Assembly: GCF_004342445.1 (NCBI RefSeq)
Contig: NZ_SLWW01000007.1
Span: forward strand, 1 to 64,000
Reading direction: 5' to 3'
From: Rhodovulum euryhalinum
GTDB taxonomy: Bacteria; Pseudomonadota; Alphaproteobacteria; Rhodobacterales; Rhodobacteraceae
DNA length: 64,000 nucleotides
The position numbers and the translations under genes were made by a program. Position 1 is the stretch's first letter; each line of letters starts with the position of its first letter. Below, one piece after another: positions 8,727-16,592 of the stretch. Below the pieces are notes generated by a model. It ran no database searches, had not been told where the DNA came from, and saw nothing but the letters and a program-made list of their open reading frames with translations.

Positions 8727-11332
8727 GCGGGGACTCCCTCGCGCTGAAGGCGGCCGCGTTGCAGCCAGGCGACTCCGGCCAGCAGCAACAGCGCCGGCAG
8801 GAACATCAGTTCCTGCGGAAGCTGCGGCCGGGGCACCCGCAGCGCCGCGATCCGCACCGGATCATCGCCGTAGAAGTCGAAGCCCTGCAGCGTCGTGGCA
8901 AAGGGCGTGCCGAGCATCGGTTCCTCGAGCGTAATGGCGTCGTCCATCTCGACGGGCAGGAGGCCGGTGGCCTGAAGCCGCGCGGCGCCACCCTGTTCGT
9001 CGCCGACGGTGATGGCGAGGCTGGTTTCCTTGGGCGACAGGGTGACGTAATCGGGCCCGGCCACCCGGATGCGGATCGTGTCGCCGGGCGCGGCCTCGGC
9101 CAGCGCCTGTTCCAGCTGGGCGGGCGGCAGGTCCTCGAAGGGCGGCTGCAACTGGTTCATGAAATAGTCGGGGCGGAACAGCATGAACGCGATGAGCACC
9201 AGCGCCACGCTTTCGTGGATGCGGTTCTTCGTCAGGAACCAGCCCATCGTGCCGGCGGTGAAGACCAGGATCGCCACGGTCGCGACGACGAAGACGAGGA
9301 TGCCCTGCACCCAGGTCACGTCGATCAGCAGCAGATCGGTGTTGAAGATGAAGACGAAGGGCAGGGCGATGGTCCGCAGGCTGTAGAAGAAGGCAGTGAT
9401 CCCGGTGCGGATCGCGTCGCCCCCCGAGACCGCGGCGGCGGCGAAACTGGCCAGCCCCACCGGTGGTGTCACATCCGCCATGATGCCGAAGTAGAAAACG
9501 AAAAGATGCACCGCGATCAGCGGCACGATCAGGCCCGATTGCGCGCCGAGTTCCACCACCACGCCCGCCATCAGCGACGAGACGACGATGTAGTTGGCGG
9601 TGGTCGGCAGGCCCATGCCGAGGATCAGCGACAGCAGCCCCACGAAGATCAGCATCAGGACCAGGTTGCCGCCCGAGACGAATTCGACCAGATCGGCCAT
9701 GACCTGCCCGATGCCGGTCAGCGTCACGGTGCCGACGATCACGCCCGCGGTCGCGGTGGCCAGCCCGATGCCGATCATGTTGCGCGCGCCGGCGATCAGC
9801 CCGGCGATCAGATCCACGGCCCCGGCCCGCGCCGCCGCGCCGATCTCGCGCCCGCCGCGGAACAGCGCCTTGAGCGGGCGTTGCGTCAGCAGGATCGCGA
9901 ACAGCAGCGCGGTCGCCCAGAAGGCCGACAGGCCCGGCGATTTCTGCTCGATCATCAGGAAGTAGACCAGCACGATGATCGGCAGCAGGAAGTACAGGCC
10001 GGACTTGTAGATTTCCGACACGACTGGCAGGCGCACGTCCTCGGCGTTCGGATCGTCGGGTTCCAGGTCGGGGCCGGTGGCGGCCAGCGCCAGAAGCGCC
10101 ACATAGGCGACGAAGACCGAGGCCGCCAGAACCCAGCCCGCGCCCTCGGGCACCAGCGCCACGACCCAGCCGATCGGGTATTGCACGAGGTAGCAGAGTG
10201 CCGCGAAGCCGACGAAGAAGGCGAACATGCCGCCCACCGTGCGGCCCAGCGACACCACGCGGTCGCCCAGCGTCGGCATGTTCCGCTTCACCGCTTCGAG
10301 ATGTACGATATAGACAAGTGCGATGTACGAGATCATCGCCGGCAGGAAGGCGTGCTTGATCACCTCGACATAGGAAATCCCGACATATTCGACCATCAGG
10401 AAGGCCGCGGCCCCCATCACGGGCGGCATGATCTGGCCATTGACCGAACTTGCCACCTCGACCGAGCCCGCCTGTTCCGAGGTAAAGCCCACGCGCTTCA
10501 TCAGCGGAATCGTGAAAGTCCCGGTGGTCACGACGTTGGCGATGGACGAGCCCGAGATGAGGCCAGTGGCGGCCGATCCGACCACCGCCGCCTTGGCCGG
10601 GCCGCCGCGCAGGTGGCCGAGCGCGCCGAAGGCCATCTTGATGAAGTAGTTGCCTGCGCCCGCCTTTTCGAGCAGCGCGCCGAACAGCACGAACAGGAAC
10701 ACGAACTTGGCCGAGACCCCCAGCGCGATGCCGAAGACACCCTCGGAGGTGATCCACATGTGGCTCATCGCCTTTTGCAGGCTGGCGCCCTTCCAGCGGA
10801 TCACCTCGGGCACCCAGGGCGACGCGCCGAAGAAGACATAGACCAGGAAAATGGTGGCGATGATCGCCATGGCCGGGCCCAGCGCCCGGCGCGCGGCCTC
10901 GAACAGCAGGACCAGCCCGGCCAGCGCGACCCATTTGTCGGTGTTGTCGGCCAGCCCGCCCGACTGCACGATCTTGTCGTAGAAGACGTAGCCATACATC
11001 GCGATGAAGGCGCCAGAGGCGGCGAAGATCCAGTCCTGCACGGGGATGTGGCGGCGCGGGCTGGATTTCAGCGCGGGGTAGGCGCAGAAGGCCAGGAAGA
11101 TCGCGAAGGCCAGGTGGATCTGGCGCGAATTGTTGATGATGTCGCCGGGCAGGATCACGTTGACCAGCGGCGAGGCCAGCGCGACCTGGAACAGCGACCA
11201 GGCCAGCGCGACCGCGGCGAGGAACAGGCCGACCGATCCGGCGGGGTTGCGGGCCCCGGAATCGGACGCGGCGACGAGCTCCTGGAGTTCCGCCTCGGAA
11301 AGGGCACGACCTCTTGCGCTGGTCTCGGCCAT
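8723..11332 (-). CDS. TRAP transporter fused permease (TAXI type, DctQ-DctM fusion)
   Basis: An 869-residue inner-membrane protein joining small (DctQ-like) and large (DctM-like) TRAP subunits, as in TAXI-type secondary transporters that use a TAXI binding protein and an ion gradient. The N-terminal third holds several helices. The central DctM part has the conserved GLPTTANYIV and DVTPPVGLA segments. The last 170 residues form a predicted periplasmic domain between two hydrophobic stretches, matching the DUF3394 extension of some of these permeases. It lies downstream of the binding-protein gene, separated by 134 bases with a strong hairpin, and its stop overlaps the usp start. The substrate is unknown; the divergent aminotransferase suggests an amino compound. 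Confidence 0.93.
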   Translation of the reverse strand: MAETSARGRALSEAELQELVAASDSGARNPAGSVGLFLAAVALAWSLFQVALASPLVNVILPGDIINNSRQIHLAFAIFLAFCAYPALKSSPRRHIPVQDWIFAASGAFIAMYGYVFYDKIVQSGGLADNTDKWVALAGLVLLFEAARRALGPAMAIIATIFLVYVFFGASPWVPEVIRWKGASLQKAMSHMWITSEGVFGIALGVSAKFVFLFVLFGALLEKAGAGNYFIKMAFGALGHLRGGPAKAAVVGSAATGLISGSSIANVVTTGTFTIPLMKRVGFTSEQAGSVEVASSVNGQIMPPVMGAAAFLMVEYVGISYVEVIKHAFLPAMISYIALVYIVHLEAVKRNMPTLGDRVVSLGRTVGGMFAFFVGFAALCYLVQYPIGWVVALVPEGAGWVLAASVFVAYVALLALAATGPDLEPDDPNAEDVRLPVVSEIYKSGLYFLLPIIVLVYFLMIEQKSPGLSAFWATALLFAILLTQRPLKALFRGGREIGAAARAGAVDLIAGLIAGARNMIGIGLATATAGVIVGTVTLTGIGQVMADLVEFVSGGNLVLMLIFVGLLSLILGMGLPTTANYIVVSSLMAGVVVELGAQSGLIVPLIAVHLFVFYFGIMADVTPPVGLASFAAAAVSGGDAIRTGITAFFYSLRTIALPFVFIFNTDLLLIDVTWVQGILVFVVATVAILVFTAGTMGWFLTKNRIHESVALVLIAFMLFRPDYFMNQLQPPFEDLPPAQLEQALAEAAPGDTIRIRVAGPDYVTLSPKETSLAITVGDEQGGAARLQATGLLPVEMDDAITLEEPMLGTPFATTLQGFDFYGDDPVRIAALRVPRPQLPQELMFLPALLLLAGVAWLQRGRLQREGVPA

Positions 11333-11411
11333 CGGCTCCGTTCTCCCCGCTGTGGCCGCTTTATCGTTGCGCGGCCTTGTCGTTCACCGGCGCCGTTTCC
11401 GCGCCTTGGGT

Positions 11412-11443
11412 GGAACGGGGCACGCCGCGGCGCCCCCCGTTCC
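11412..11443 (-). terminator. Intra-operon hairpin between TAXI binding protein and permease genes
   Basis: Nine-base arms GGAACGGGG (11412-11420) and CCCCGTTCC (11435-11443) are perfectly complementary. The site lies between the stop of the binding-protein gene and the start of the permease gene. No T-run follows on the minus strand. It could protect the upstream mRNA end or attenuate read-through, giving more binding protein than permease, as is common in transporter operons. Confidence 0.6.
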
Positions 11444-11466
11444 TGGTTCGATAATGGCAGACCGGA

Positions 11467-12435
11467 TTACTCGATCCAGCCTTTTTCGCGGTAGTAGCGC
11501 GCCGCGCCGTCATGCAGGGGCGCGGACAGGCCGTCCTTGATCATCTCTTCGGGCTTCAGATCGGCAAAGGCCGGGTGCAGGCTCTTGAAATCCTCGAAAT
11601 CGTCGAAGACCGCCTTGACCAGCTGGTAGACTGCCTCTTCCGAGACATCGGTCGAACTGACCAGCGTGGCGCCGACGCCGAAGGTGGCGGTTTCCGAGTC
11701 ATTGCCGCGATACATGCCGGCGGGGATGCTGGCCTTGCGGTAATAGGGGTTCTCGGCCACCAGCTTGTCGATCGCTTCGCCGGTCACGTTGACCAGCACC
11801 GAATCGCAGGCGGTGGTCGCCTCCTGGATGGTGCCCGAGGGGTGGCCGACGGTGAACACGATCGCATCCACCTGGTTGTCGCACAGCGCGGCGGATTGTT
11901 CCGCCGGTTTCAGTTCGGCCGCGAGGGCGAAATCGTCCACCGTCCAGCCCAGTTCGGCCATCACGATCTCGAACGTGCCGCGCGCCCCGGAGCCGGGATT
12001 GCCCAGGTTCACGCGCTTGCCCTTGAGATCCTCGAACGCGCCGATGCCGCTGTCGGCGCGGGCGACGACGGTGAACGGTTCGGGATGCAGCGAGAACACG
12101 GCGCGCAGACCCTCGAACGGCCCGTCTGCCTCGAAGTTCTCGGAACTGCCTTCAAAGGCGTGGAACTGCCAGTCGGACTGGACGACGCCGAATTCCAGTT
12201 CGCCCGCGCGAATGGTTTTCAGGTTGTAGACCGAGCCGCCCGTGGACTCGACCGAGCAGCGAATGCCATGTTCCTTGCGGCCCTTGTTGACCAGCCGGCA
12301 GATCGCGCCGCCGGTGGGGTAGTAGACGCCGGTCACGCCGCCGGTGCCGATGGTGATGAATTCCTCTGCGGCCACCGGGGCGGCCATCGCGGTCAGTGCG
12401 GCGGCGGCCGCGGTCAGTTTCAGTCGTGCGAACAT
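11467..12435 (-). CDS. TAXI-family TRAP transporter substrate-binding protein
   Basis: A 322-residue periplasmic binding protein. The Sec signal is MFARLKL followed by a long alanine-rich stretch and a likely cut after APVAA. The mature start EFITIGTGGVTGVYYPTGGA is the hallmark of TAXI proteins (NMT1-like fold), and later parts such as FEDLKGKRVNLGNPGSGA fit the family. The reading frame is open to 12558, but the ATG at 12433-12435 begins the signal peptide and is the natural start. It lies 43 bases downstream of the RpiR-type regulator gene and upstream of the permease, consistent with one operon. Confidence 0.94.
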   Translation of the reverse strand: MFARLKLTAAAAALTAMAAPVAAEEFITIGTGGVTGVYYPTGGAICRLVNKGRKEHGIRCSVESTGGSVYNLKTIRAGELEFGVVQSDWQFHAFEGSSENFEADGPFEGLRAVFSLHPEPFTVVARADSGIGAFEDLKGKRVNLGNPGSGARGTFEIVMAELGWTVDDFALAAELKPAEQSAALCDNQVDAIVFTVGHPSGTIQEATTACDSVLVNVTGEAIDKLVAENPYYRKASIPAGMYRGNDSETATFGVGATLVSSTDVSEEAVYQLVKAVFDDFEDFKSLHPAFADLKPEEMIKDGLSAPLHDGAARYYREKGWIE

Positions 12436-12478
12436 CTGTTCAACTCCCTTGGTTGGGTTTGGGTTTCTTGGTCTCGGG

Positions 12479-13351
12479 TCACGCGCTCCAGAATTCCTCG
12501 AGGTGGTGGTTGCGCGCTTCCACCTCCTCGATCCGGGCCTTGCCGGCGGGCCCTGCACGGGCCGCCAGCATGCCCACGATCGTCTCGGCCAGCACCAGGC
12601 TGGCCGCGTAGGACGAAAAGAACTGCGGGCTGTCGGAGGGCAGGATAAAGCCCTGATCGGCCCATTTCAGCGCCGGGCAGGTATGGGTGTCGGTCATCAC
12701 CAAAACATAGGCGCCGCGCGCGCGGCCCATCTCGGCGGCGCGGATCGCCCGGCGCGCGAAGGGCGGCTTGGTCAGCACTATCAGCGCGTCGTCGGCGGAC
12801 AGGTCGGCCATCGCGGTCGCCAGCGAGGCGCCCATCCGCCCCGCAAGTTGCCAGTTCGGGGCGAAATAGCTGGCCGTATAGGCCATGTATTCGACGATTC
12901 CCGTGGACCCCAGCGCGCCGAACAGCACCACGCTGCGGGCCCGGTGAAGACGGTCGACCGCGGCTTCCAGCCGGGTGGGGTCGATCAGGCGGGTCATCGC
13001 CTCGATATTGGCCGCGCAGGCGCTGGCCTGCCGGGTCAGAAAGGGCGGCTGCCGGCCGGTCTCGGCTTCGGCCTGCAGGCGGCGGACCCGTTCGGAAAAG
13101 CTGACATAGCGCCGGCCGACCGCGTTGCGGCTGAGTTCGCGCATTTCCTCGTAGCTGGCGAATCCCAGCGCGCGGGCCAGCCGCGAGAAGGTCGCGGGCG
13201 CCAGCCCCGAGGCGGTCGAGATCGACCGGAGCGAGCGGGTCGCCACGTCGACCGGGTTGGTGGCCACGTAATCGGCCGCATCGCGCAGCTTGGCGCTGAG
13301 CTTGGCGTATTCGGCGGCGATCTTGTCCTCGATGGACGGCGTGTCCGGCAT
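12479..13351 (-). CDS. MurR/RpiR-family transcriptional regulator
   Basis: A 290-residue cytoplasmic regulator. The N-terminal RpiR helix-turn-helix is seen in RSISTASGLAPATFSRLARALGF at about residues 40-62. A C-terminal SIS domain, which usually binds a sugar phosphate or other phosphorylated or amino ligand, starts near residue 130 with RARSVVLFGALGSTG. It is the first gene of the minus-strand operon with the TAXI transporter and usp, and is divergent from the aminotransferase gene. Two palindromes in the 129-base divergent gap are good candidates for its operators. It probably senses the transported substrate or a product of the aminotransferase. Confidence 0.92.
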   Translation of the reverse strand: MPDTPSIEDKIAAEYAKLSAKLRDAADYVATNPVDVATRSLRSISTASGLAPATFSRLARALGFASYEEMRELSRNAVGRRYVSFSERVRRLQAEAETGRQPPFLTRQASACAANIEAMTRLIDPTRLEAAVDRLHRARSVVLFGALGSTGIVEYMAYTASYFAPNWQLAGRMGASLATAMADLSADDALIVLTKPPFARRAIRAAEMGRARGAYVLVMTDTHTCPALKWADQGFILPSDSPQFFSSYAASLVLAETIVGMLAARAGPAGKARIEEVEARNHHLEEFWSA

Positions 13352-13372
13352 TCCACCCCCTGGAAGGAATCA

Positions 13373-13391
13373 TTGAAACATAGCGTTTCAA
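13373..13391. promoter_or_regulatory. Candidate RpiR operator 1 (perfect palindrome)
   Basis: TTGAAACATAGCGTTTCAA has perfect 7-base arms (TTGAAAC/GTTTCAA) around 5 bases and lies 21 bases upstream of the regulator's start codon. RpiR regulators of this type commonly bind GAAA...TTTC palindromes. Its centre is about 40 bases from that of the second copy, near four helical turns, so dimers could sit on the same DNA face. Confidence 0.72.
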
Positions 13392-13414
13392 CCGTTTTGC
13401 TCGTTGTCAATTCC

Positions 13415-13430
13415 TGAAACGTCTGTTTCA
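13415..13430. promoter_or_regulatory. Candidate RpiR operator 2
   Basis: TGAAACGTCTGTTTCA has 6-base arms identical to the inner arms of operator 1, but a 4-base spacer instead of 5. It lies 50 bases upstream of the aminotransferase start, where it could control that divergent promoter. Confidence 0.68.
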
Positions 13431-13480
13431 ATTTCCGCCTGAATGACCGACCGCGCGACTCGCGCCCCGAGGGTTGCCCC

Positions 13481-14800
13481 ATGTCCCACATCTTTCCCCG
13501 CAATTCCCGTGCCGCCCTGCCGATGGTTGCCCGCGGCGAGGGGGTCTATCTGTTCGATACGGACGGAAAGCGCTATCTGGACGGCTCGGGGGGGGCTGCG
13601 GTGTCCTGCCTTGGCCATTCCGACCCCGACGTGACCGCGGCGATCAAGGCGCAACTGGACAGTGTGGCCTTTGCCCATACCGGGTTCTTCACCTCGGAAC
13701 CGGCCGAGCGGCTGGCCGACCTGCTGATCGAGCACGCGCCCCACGGCATCGACCGGGTCTATCTGGTCTCGGGCGGGTCCGAGGCGATGGAGGCGGCGCT
13801 GAAGCTGGCGCGGCAGTATTTCATCGAGACCGGCCAGCCCGGCCGCCACCGGGTGATCGCCCGGCGGCAAAGCTATCACGGCAACACGCTGGGCGCGCTG
13901 GCGACGGGGGGCAACATGTGGCGGCGCGAACCCTTTGCGCCGCTGATGATCGAGACCAGCCATATCGCACCCTGCTACGCCTATCGCGGGCAGGCGCCGG
14001 GCGAAAGCGAACGGGAGTATGGCCAGCGCGTCGCGGACGAGCTGGAGGAGGAAATCCTGCGCCTCGGGCCCGAGACGGTGATGGCCTTCGTTGCCGAACC
14101 CGTGGTGGGCGCGACGGCGGGCGCGGTGCCGCCAGTCGCGGGGTATTTCCAGAGAATCCGCGAGATTTGCGACGCTTACGGCGTGCTTTTGATCCTGGAC
14201 GAGGTGATGTGCGGGATGGGGCGCACCGGCACGCTGTTCGCCTGCGAGCAGGACGGCGTGGCGCCCGATATCGTGATCATCGCCAAGGGGCTGGGCGCGG
14301 GCTATCAGCCGATCGGCGCGATGCTGTGCTCGGGCGCGATCCACGACGCGATCGCCGCGGGCTCGGGCGCCTTCCTGCACGGGCATACCTATATGGGCCA
14401 CCCCGTCGCGGCGGCCGCCGCGCTGGCGGTGCTGACCCGGCTGACCGCGGGCGGGCTGGCGGATCGGTCCCGGGTGATGGGCGAGCGGCTGAACGCGGCG
14501 CTGGAGGCGGGTTTCGGCCAGCACCCCCATGTCGGCGACATCCGCGGCCGGGGTCTGTTCCGTGCGCTGGAATTTGTCGAGGACCGCGAGACGAAGCGGC
14601 CCTTTCCCCCGGAAAAGGGCCTTCACAAGCGGCTGAAGGCGGCGGCGTTCGAGGCGGGACTGATCTGCTATCCGATGGGCGGCACCATCGACGGGCGGCA
14701 GGGCGACCACGTGCTGCTGGCGCCGCCCTTCATCCTGGAAGACGCCCATGTCGACGAGATCGTGGACAAGCTGGGCACCGCGATCGCGCGGTCGATCTGA
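13481..14800 (+). CDS. Class III (aspartate/omega-type) PLP-dependent aminotransferase
   Basis: A 439-residue fold-type I aminotransferase. Family marks include DTDGKRYLDGSGG near the N-terminus, SGGSEAMEAALKLAR for cofactor phosphate binding, LILDEVMCGMGRTG with the ring-stacking aspartate, and IAKGLGAGYQPIGA with the Schiff-base lysine at about residue 269. Such enzymes act on omega-amino acids, polyamines or diamines with pyruvate or 2-oxoglutarate. The exact substrate is not readable from the sequence. The gene is transcribed away from the RpiR-regulator/TRAP-TAXI operon, sharing a gap with two palindromes, so import and transamination of one amino compound are probably co-regulated. Confidence 0.9.
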   Translation: MSHIFPRNSRAALPMVARGEGVYLFDTDGKRYLDGSGGAAVSCLGHSDPDVTAAIKAQLDSVAFAHTGFFTSEPAERLADLLIEHAPHGIDRVYLVSGGSEAMEAALKLARQYFIETGQPGRHRVIARRQSYHGNTLGALATGGNMWRREPFAPLMIETSHIAPCYAYRGQAPGESEREYGQRVADELEEEILRLGPETVMAFVAEPVVGATAGAVPPVAGYFQRIREICDAYGVLLILDEVMCGMGRTGTLFACEQDGVAPDIVIIAKGLGAGYQPIGAMLCSGAIHDAIAAGSGAFLHGHTYMGHPVAAAAALAVLTRLTAGGLADRSRVMGERLNAALEAGFGQHPHVGDIRGRGLFRALEFVEDRETKRPFPPEKGLHKRLKAAAFEAGLICYPMGGTIDGRQGDHVLLAPPFILEDAHVDEIVDKLGTAIARSI

Positions 14801-14858
14801 CGGGCAATCTGGCCCGCCGCGGCAGGGAATCCTTGCCCGCGGGCCGCGGCGGCGCATG

Positions 14859-15686
14859 ATGCAAGCCATGAGGGACGCGGGACATCCACGGCGCAGCATC
14901 GGCCATTCGACCAACATGGTGGGGCGCTCGCCGGACTGGCTGGCCAGTGCCGGTTTCAACGACGCGCCCGAACCCCTGCACATCTGGGGCGTGCGCGAGA
15001 TGAACCCCAGCCTGTTCGCCATGCTGGACCGGGCCGGGGATCCGGCCGAGGCGGGGGCGGCGTTCCTGGCCTACATGATGGCGATGTTCGGCATCGACCC
15101 CGAACAGCGCGACGAGGGTGCCGGGGGGCGGCGCTTTCGCGCGTCCTTCCTGCGGCTGATACAGGGCTGGAGCTTTGACAGCAACGGCCCCGAGGGCGCG
15201 GTGCTGAAGGGCTGGGTCGAAAGCCGGTTCGGCCTGTGCCCGTCGTTCCACAAGGCGATCATCGACGAGGCCGCGGGCCCCGCCTGGGCGGCCTATGTGG
15301 ACGAAAAGATGGCAAGCCGGTTCCACGCCAATGCCATCTGGGTGCAGCTCGACCTGCTGTTCGAGTTCTGCCAGTGGGCGGTCGCGCGCTTTGCCTTTCC
15401 GGGCCAGACGCATCTGACGCTGTTCCGCGGGGTCAACGCCTTCGACGCGCATGGCATCGCCGAGTGGACCGGGGGCCGCGGCGCGGTGGTCCGGCTGAAC
15501 AACCTTGTCTCGTTCACCTCGGACCGCGAGGTGGCGGATTGTTTCGGCGACCGGATCCTGACCGTCCGGGTGCCGCTGTGCAAGGTGCTGTGGTTCGGCG
15601 GGCTGCTGCCCTCGCACCCGCTGCGCGGCGAAGGCGAGGTGCTGGCGGTGGGCGGCGATTTCCGGGTAAGCGCGGATTATGTGTAG
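14859..15686 (+). CDS. draT: NAD+-dinitrogen-reductase ADP-D-ribosyltransferase
   Basis: Transfers ADP-ribose from NAD+ to a specific arginine of nitrogenase Fe protein, switching nitrogenase off in response to ammonium or darkness in purple bacteria. The 275-residue product begins soon after its start with the DraT opening SIGHSTNMVGRSPDWLAS. It carries an R-S-E style catalytic set: R in LFRGVNAFD, the S/T pair in VSFTSDREVADCF, and E in GEGEVLAVGG near the C-terminus. Starts at 14856, 14859 and 14868 are all possible, and no clear Shine-Dalgarno sequence decides. draG follows after 9 bases. No typical sigma-54 promoter was found in the 58 bases upstream. Confidence 0.93.
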   Translation: MQAMRDAGHPRRSIGHSTNMVGRSPDWLASAGFNDAPEPLHIWGVREMNPSLFAMLDRAGDPAEAGAAFLAYMMAMFGIDPEQRDEGAGGRRFRASFLRLIQGWSFDSNGPEGAVLKGWVESRFGLCPSFHKAIIDEAAGPAWAAYVDEKMASRFHANAIWVQLDLLFEFCQWAVARFAFPGQTHLTLFRGVNAFDAHGIAEWTGGRGAVVRLNNLVSFTSDREVADCFGDRILTVRVPLCKVLWFGGLLPSHPLRGEGEVLAVGGDFRVSADYV

Positions 15687-15695
15687 GGCAAGGCC

Positions 15696-16577
15696 ATGAC
15701 CGGGACGGGTGTCGAGGACAGGGCGCTGGCCGCCTATCTGGGCTTTGCCATCGGCGATGCGCTGGGCGCCACGGTCGAGTTCATGACCGCGCGCGAGATC
15801 GCCGCGAAATACGGCACGCACCGCGAGATCATGGGCGGCGGCTGGCTGGGGCTGCGGCCGGGGCAGGTGACCGACGACACCCAGATGGCGCTGGCGCTGG
15901 GCTGGTCGATGCTGCGGGTGGGCGGGCTGGAGCCCCGCGATGTCTGCGAGGAATTCGCCGCATGGCTGCGCACCGGCCCTGCCGATGTCGGCAATACCTG
16001 CCGCCGGGGCATCCGCCGCTACATGCAGACCGGTACGGTCGAGGGCGCCTTTGCCGAGGGCGATGCCGGGAACGGCGCGGCGATGCGGGTGCTGCCGGTT
16101 GCGCTGGCGACGCTGGGCGATCCGGCCCGCGCCGCGGAGTGGACGCTGGCGCAGGCGCGCACGACGCATCACCATCCGCTGTCCGATGCCGCCTGCCAGA
16201 CGCTGGTGCGCATGGTGCAGGGGCTGGTGCACGGGCAGGGGGTGCAGGCGGTGCGCGACGAGGCCGCGGCGCTGGTGGCGCGCCACCGGGTGTTCCGGTT
16301 CGATCCCTTCCCGGGGCAGAGCTCGGCCTATGTCGTCGACACGATGCAGACGGTTCTGCATCACTACATGGGCGCCGAAAGCTTCGAGGCCTGCGTGGTG
16401 GGCACCGTCAATCAGGGTGGCGACGCCGATACCACGGGTGCGCTGGCGGGGATGCTGGCGGGCGCGACCTGGGGGCTTGGCGCGATCCCGGCGCGCTGGC
16501 TGGATGTGCTCGACCCCGAGGTGGCCGGGGACATCCGGGCGCAGGTGCCGCGCCTGCTGGCGCTGGCGCGGGGCTGA
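15696..16577 (+). CDS. draG: ADP-ribosyl-[dinitrogen reductase] hydrolase
   Basis: Removes ADP-ribose from the nitrogenase Fe protein and restores its activity, opposing DraT. The 293-residue protein has the binuclear-metal signatures of ADP-ribosylglycohydrolases: VTDDTQMALAL near residue 55, GNGAAMRVLP in the middle, and QGGDADTTGALAGMLAGA near the C-terminus with its paired aspartates. It lies 9 bases after draT in the standard draTG order and is transcribed towards the phosphatase-kinase gene, whose stop is only 15 bases away. In diazotrophs DraG is sequestered at the membrane through AmtB-GlnK; those genes are not in this window. Confidence 0.95.
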   Translation: MTGTGVEDRALAAYLGFAIGDALGATVEFMTAREIAAKYGTHREIMGGGWLGLRPGQVTDDTQMALALGWSMLRVGGLEPRDVCEEFAAWLRTGPADVGNTCRRGIRRYMQTGTVEGAFAEGDAGNGAAMRVLPVALATLGDPARAAEWTLAQARTTHHHPLSDAACQTLVRMVQGLVHGQGVQAVRDEAAALVARHRVFRFDPFPGQSSAYVVDTMQTVLHHYMGAESFEACVVGTVNQGGDADTTGALAGMLAGATWGLGAIPARWLDVLDPEVAGDIRAQVPRLLALARG

Positions 16578-16592
16578 GGCGGCGGTTGCCGG

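Noticed and set aside
8759-11494. 911-codon open frame opposite the TRAP permease gene
   Set aside because: The residues are a low-complexity mix of Gln, His, Arg, Asp and Gly, the usual antisense of a membrane protein gene. The minus-strand frame has clear TRAP motifs.
14801-14858. Sigma-54 promoter before draT
   Set aside because: No TGGCAC-N5-TTGC match was found; GG and GC pairs in this GC-rich gap do not keep the 10-base spacing.
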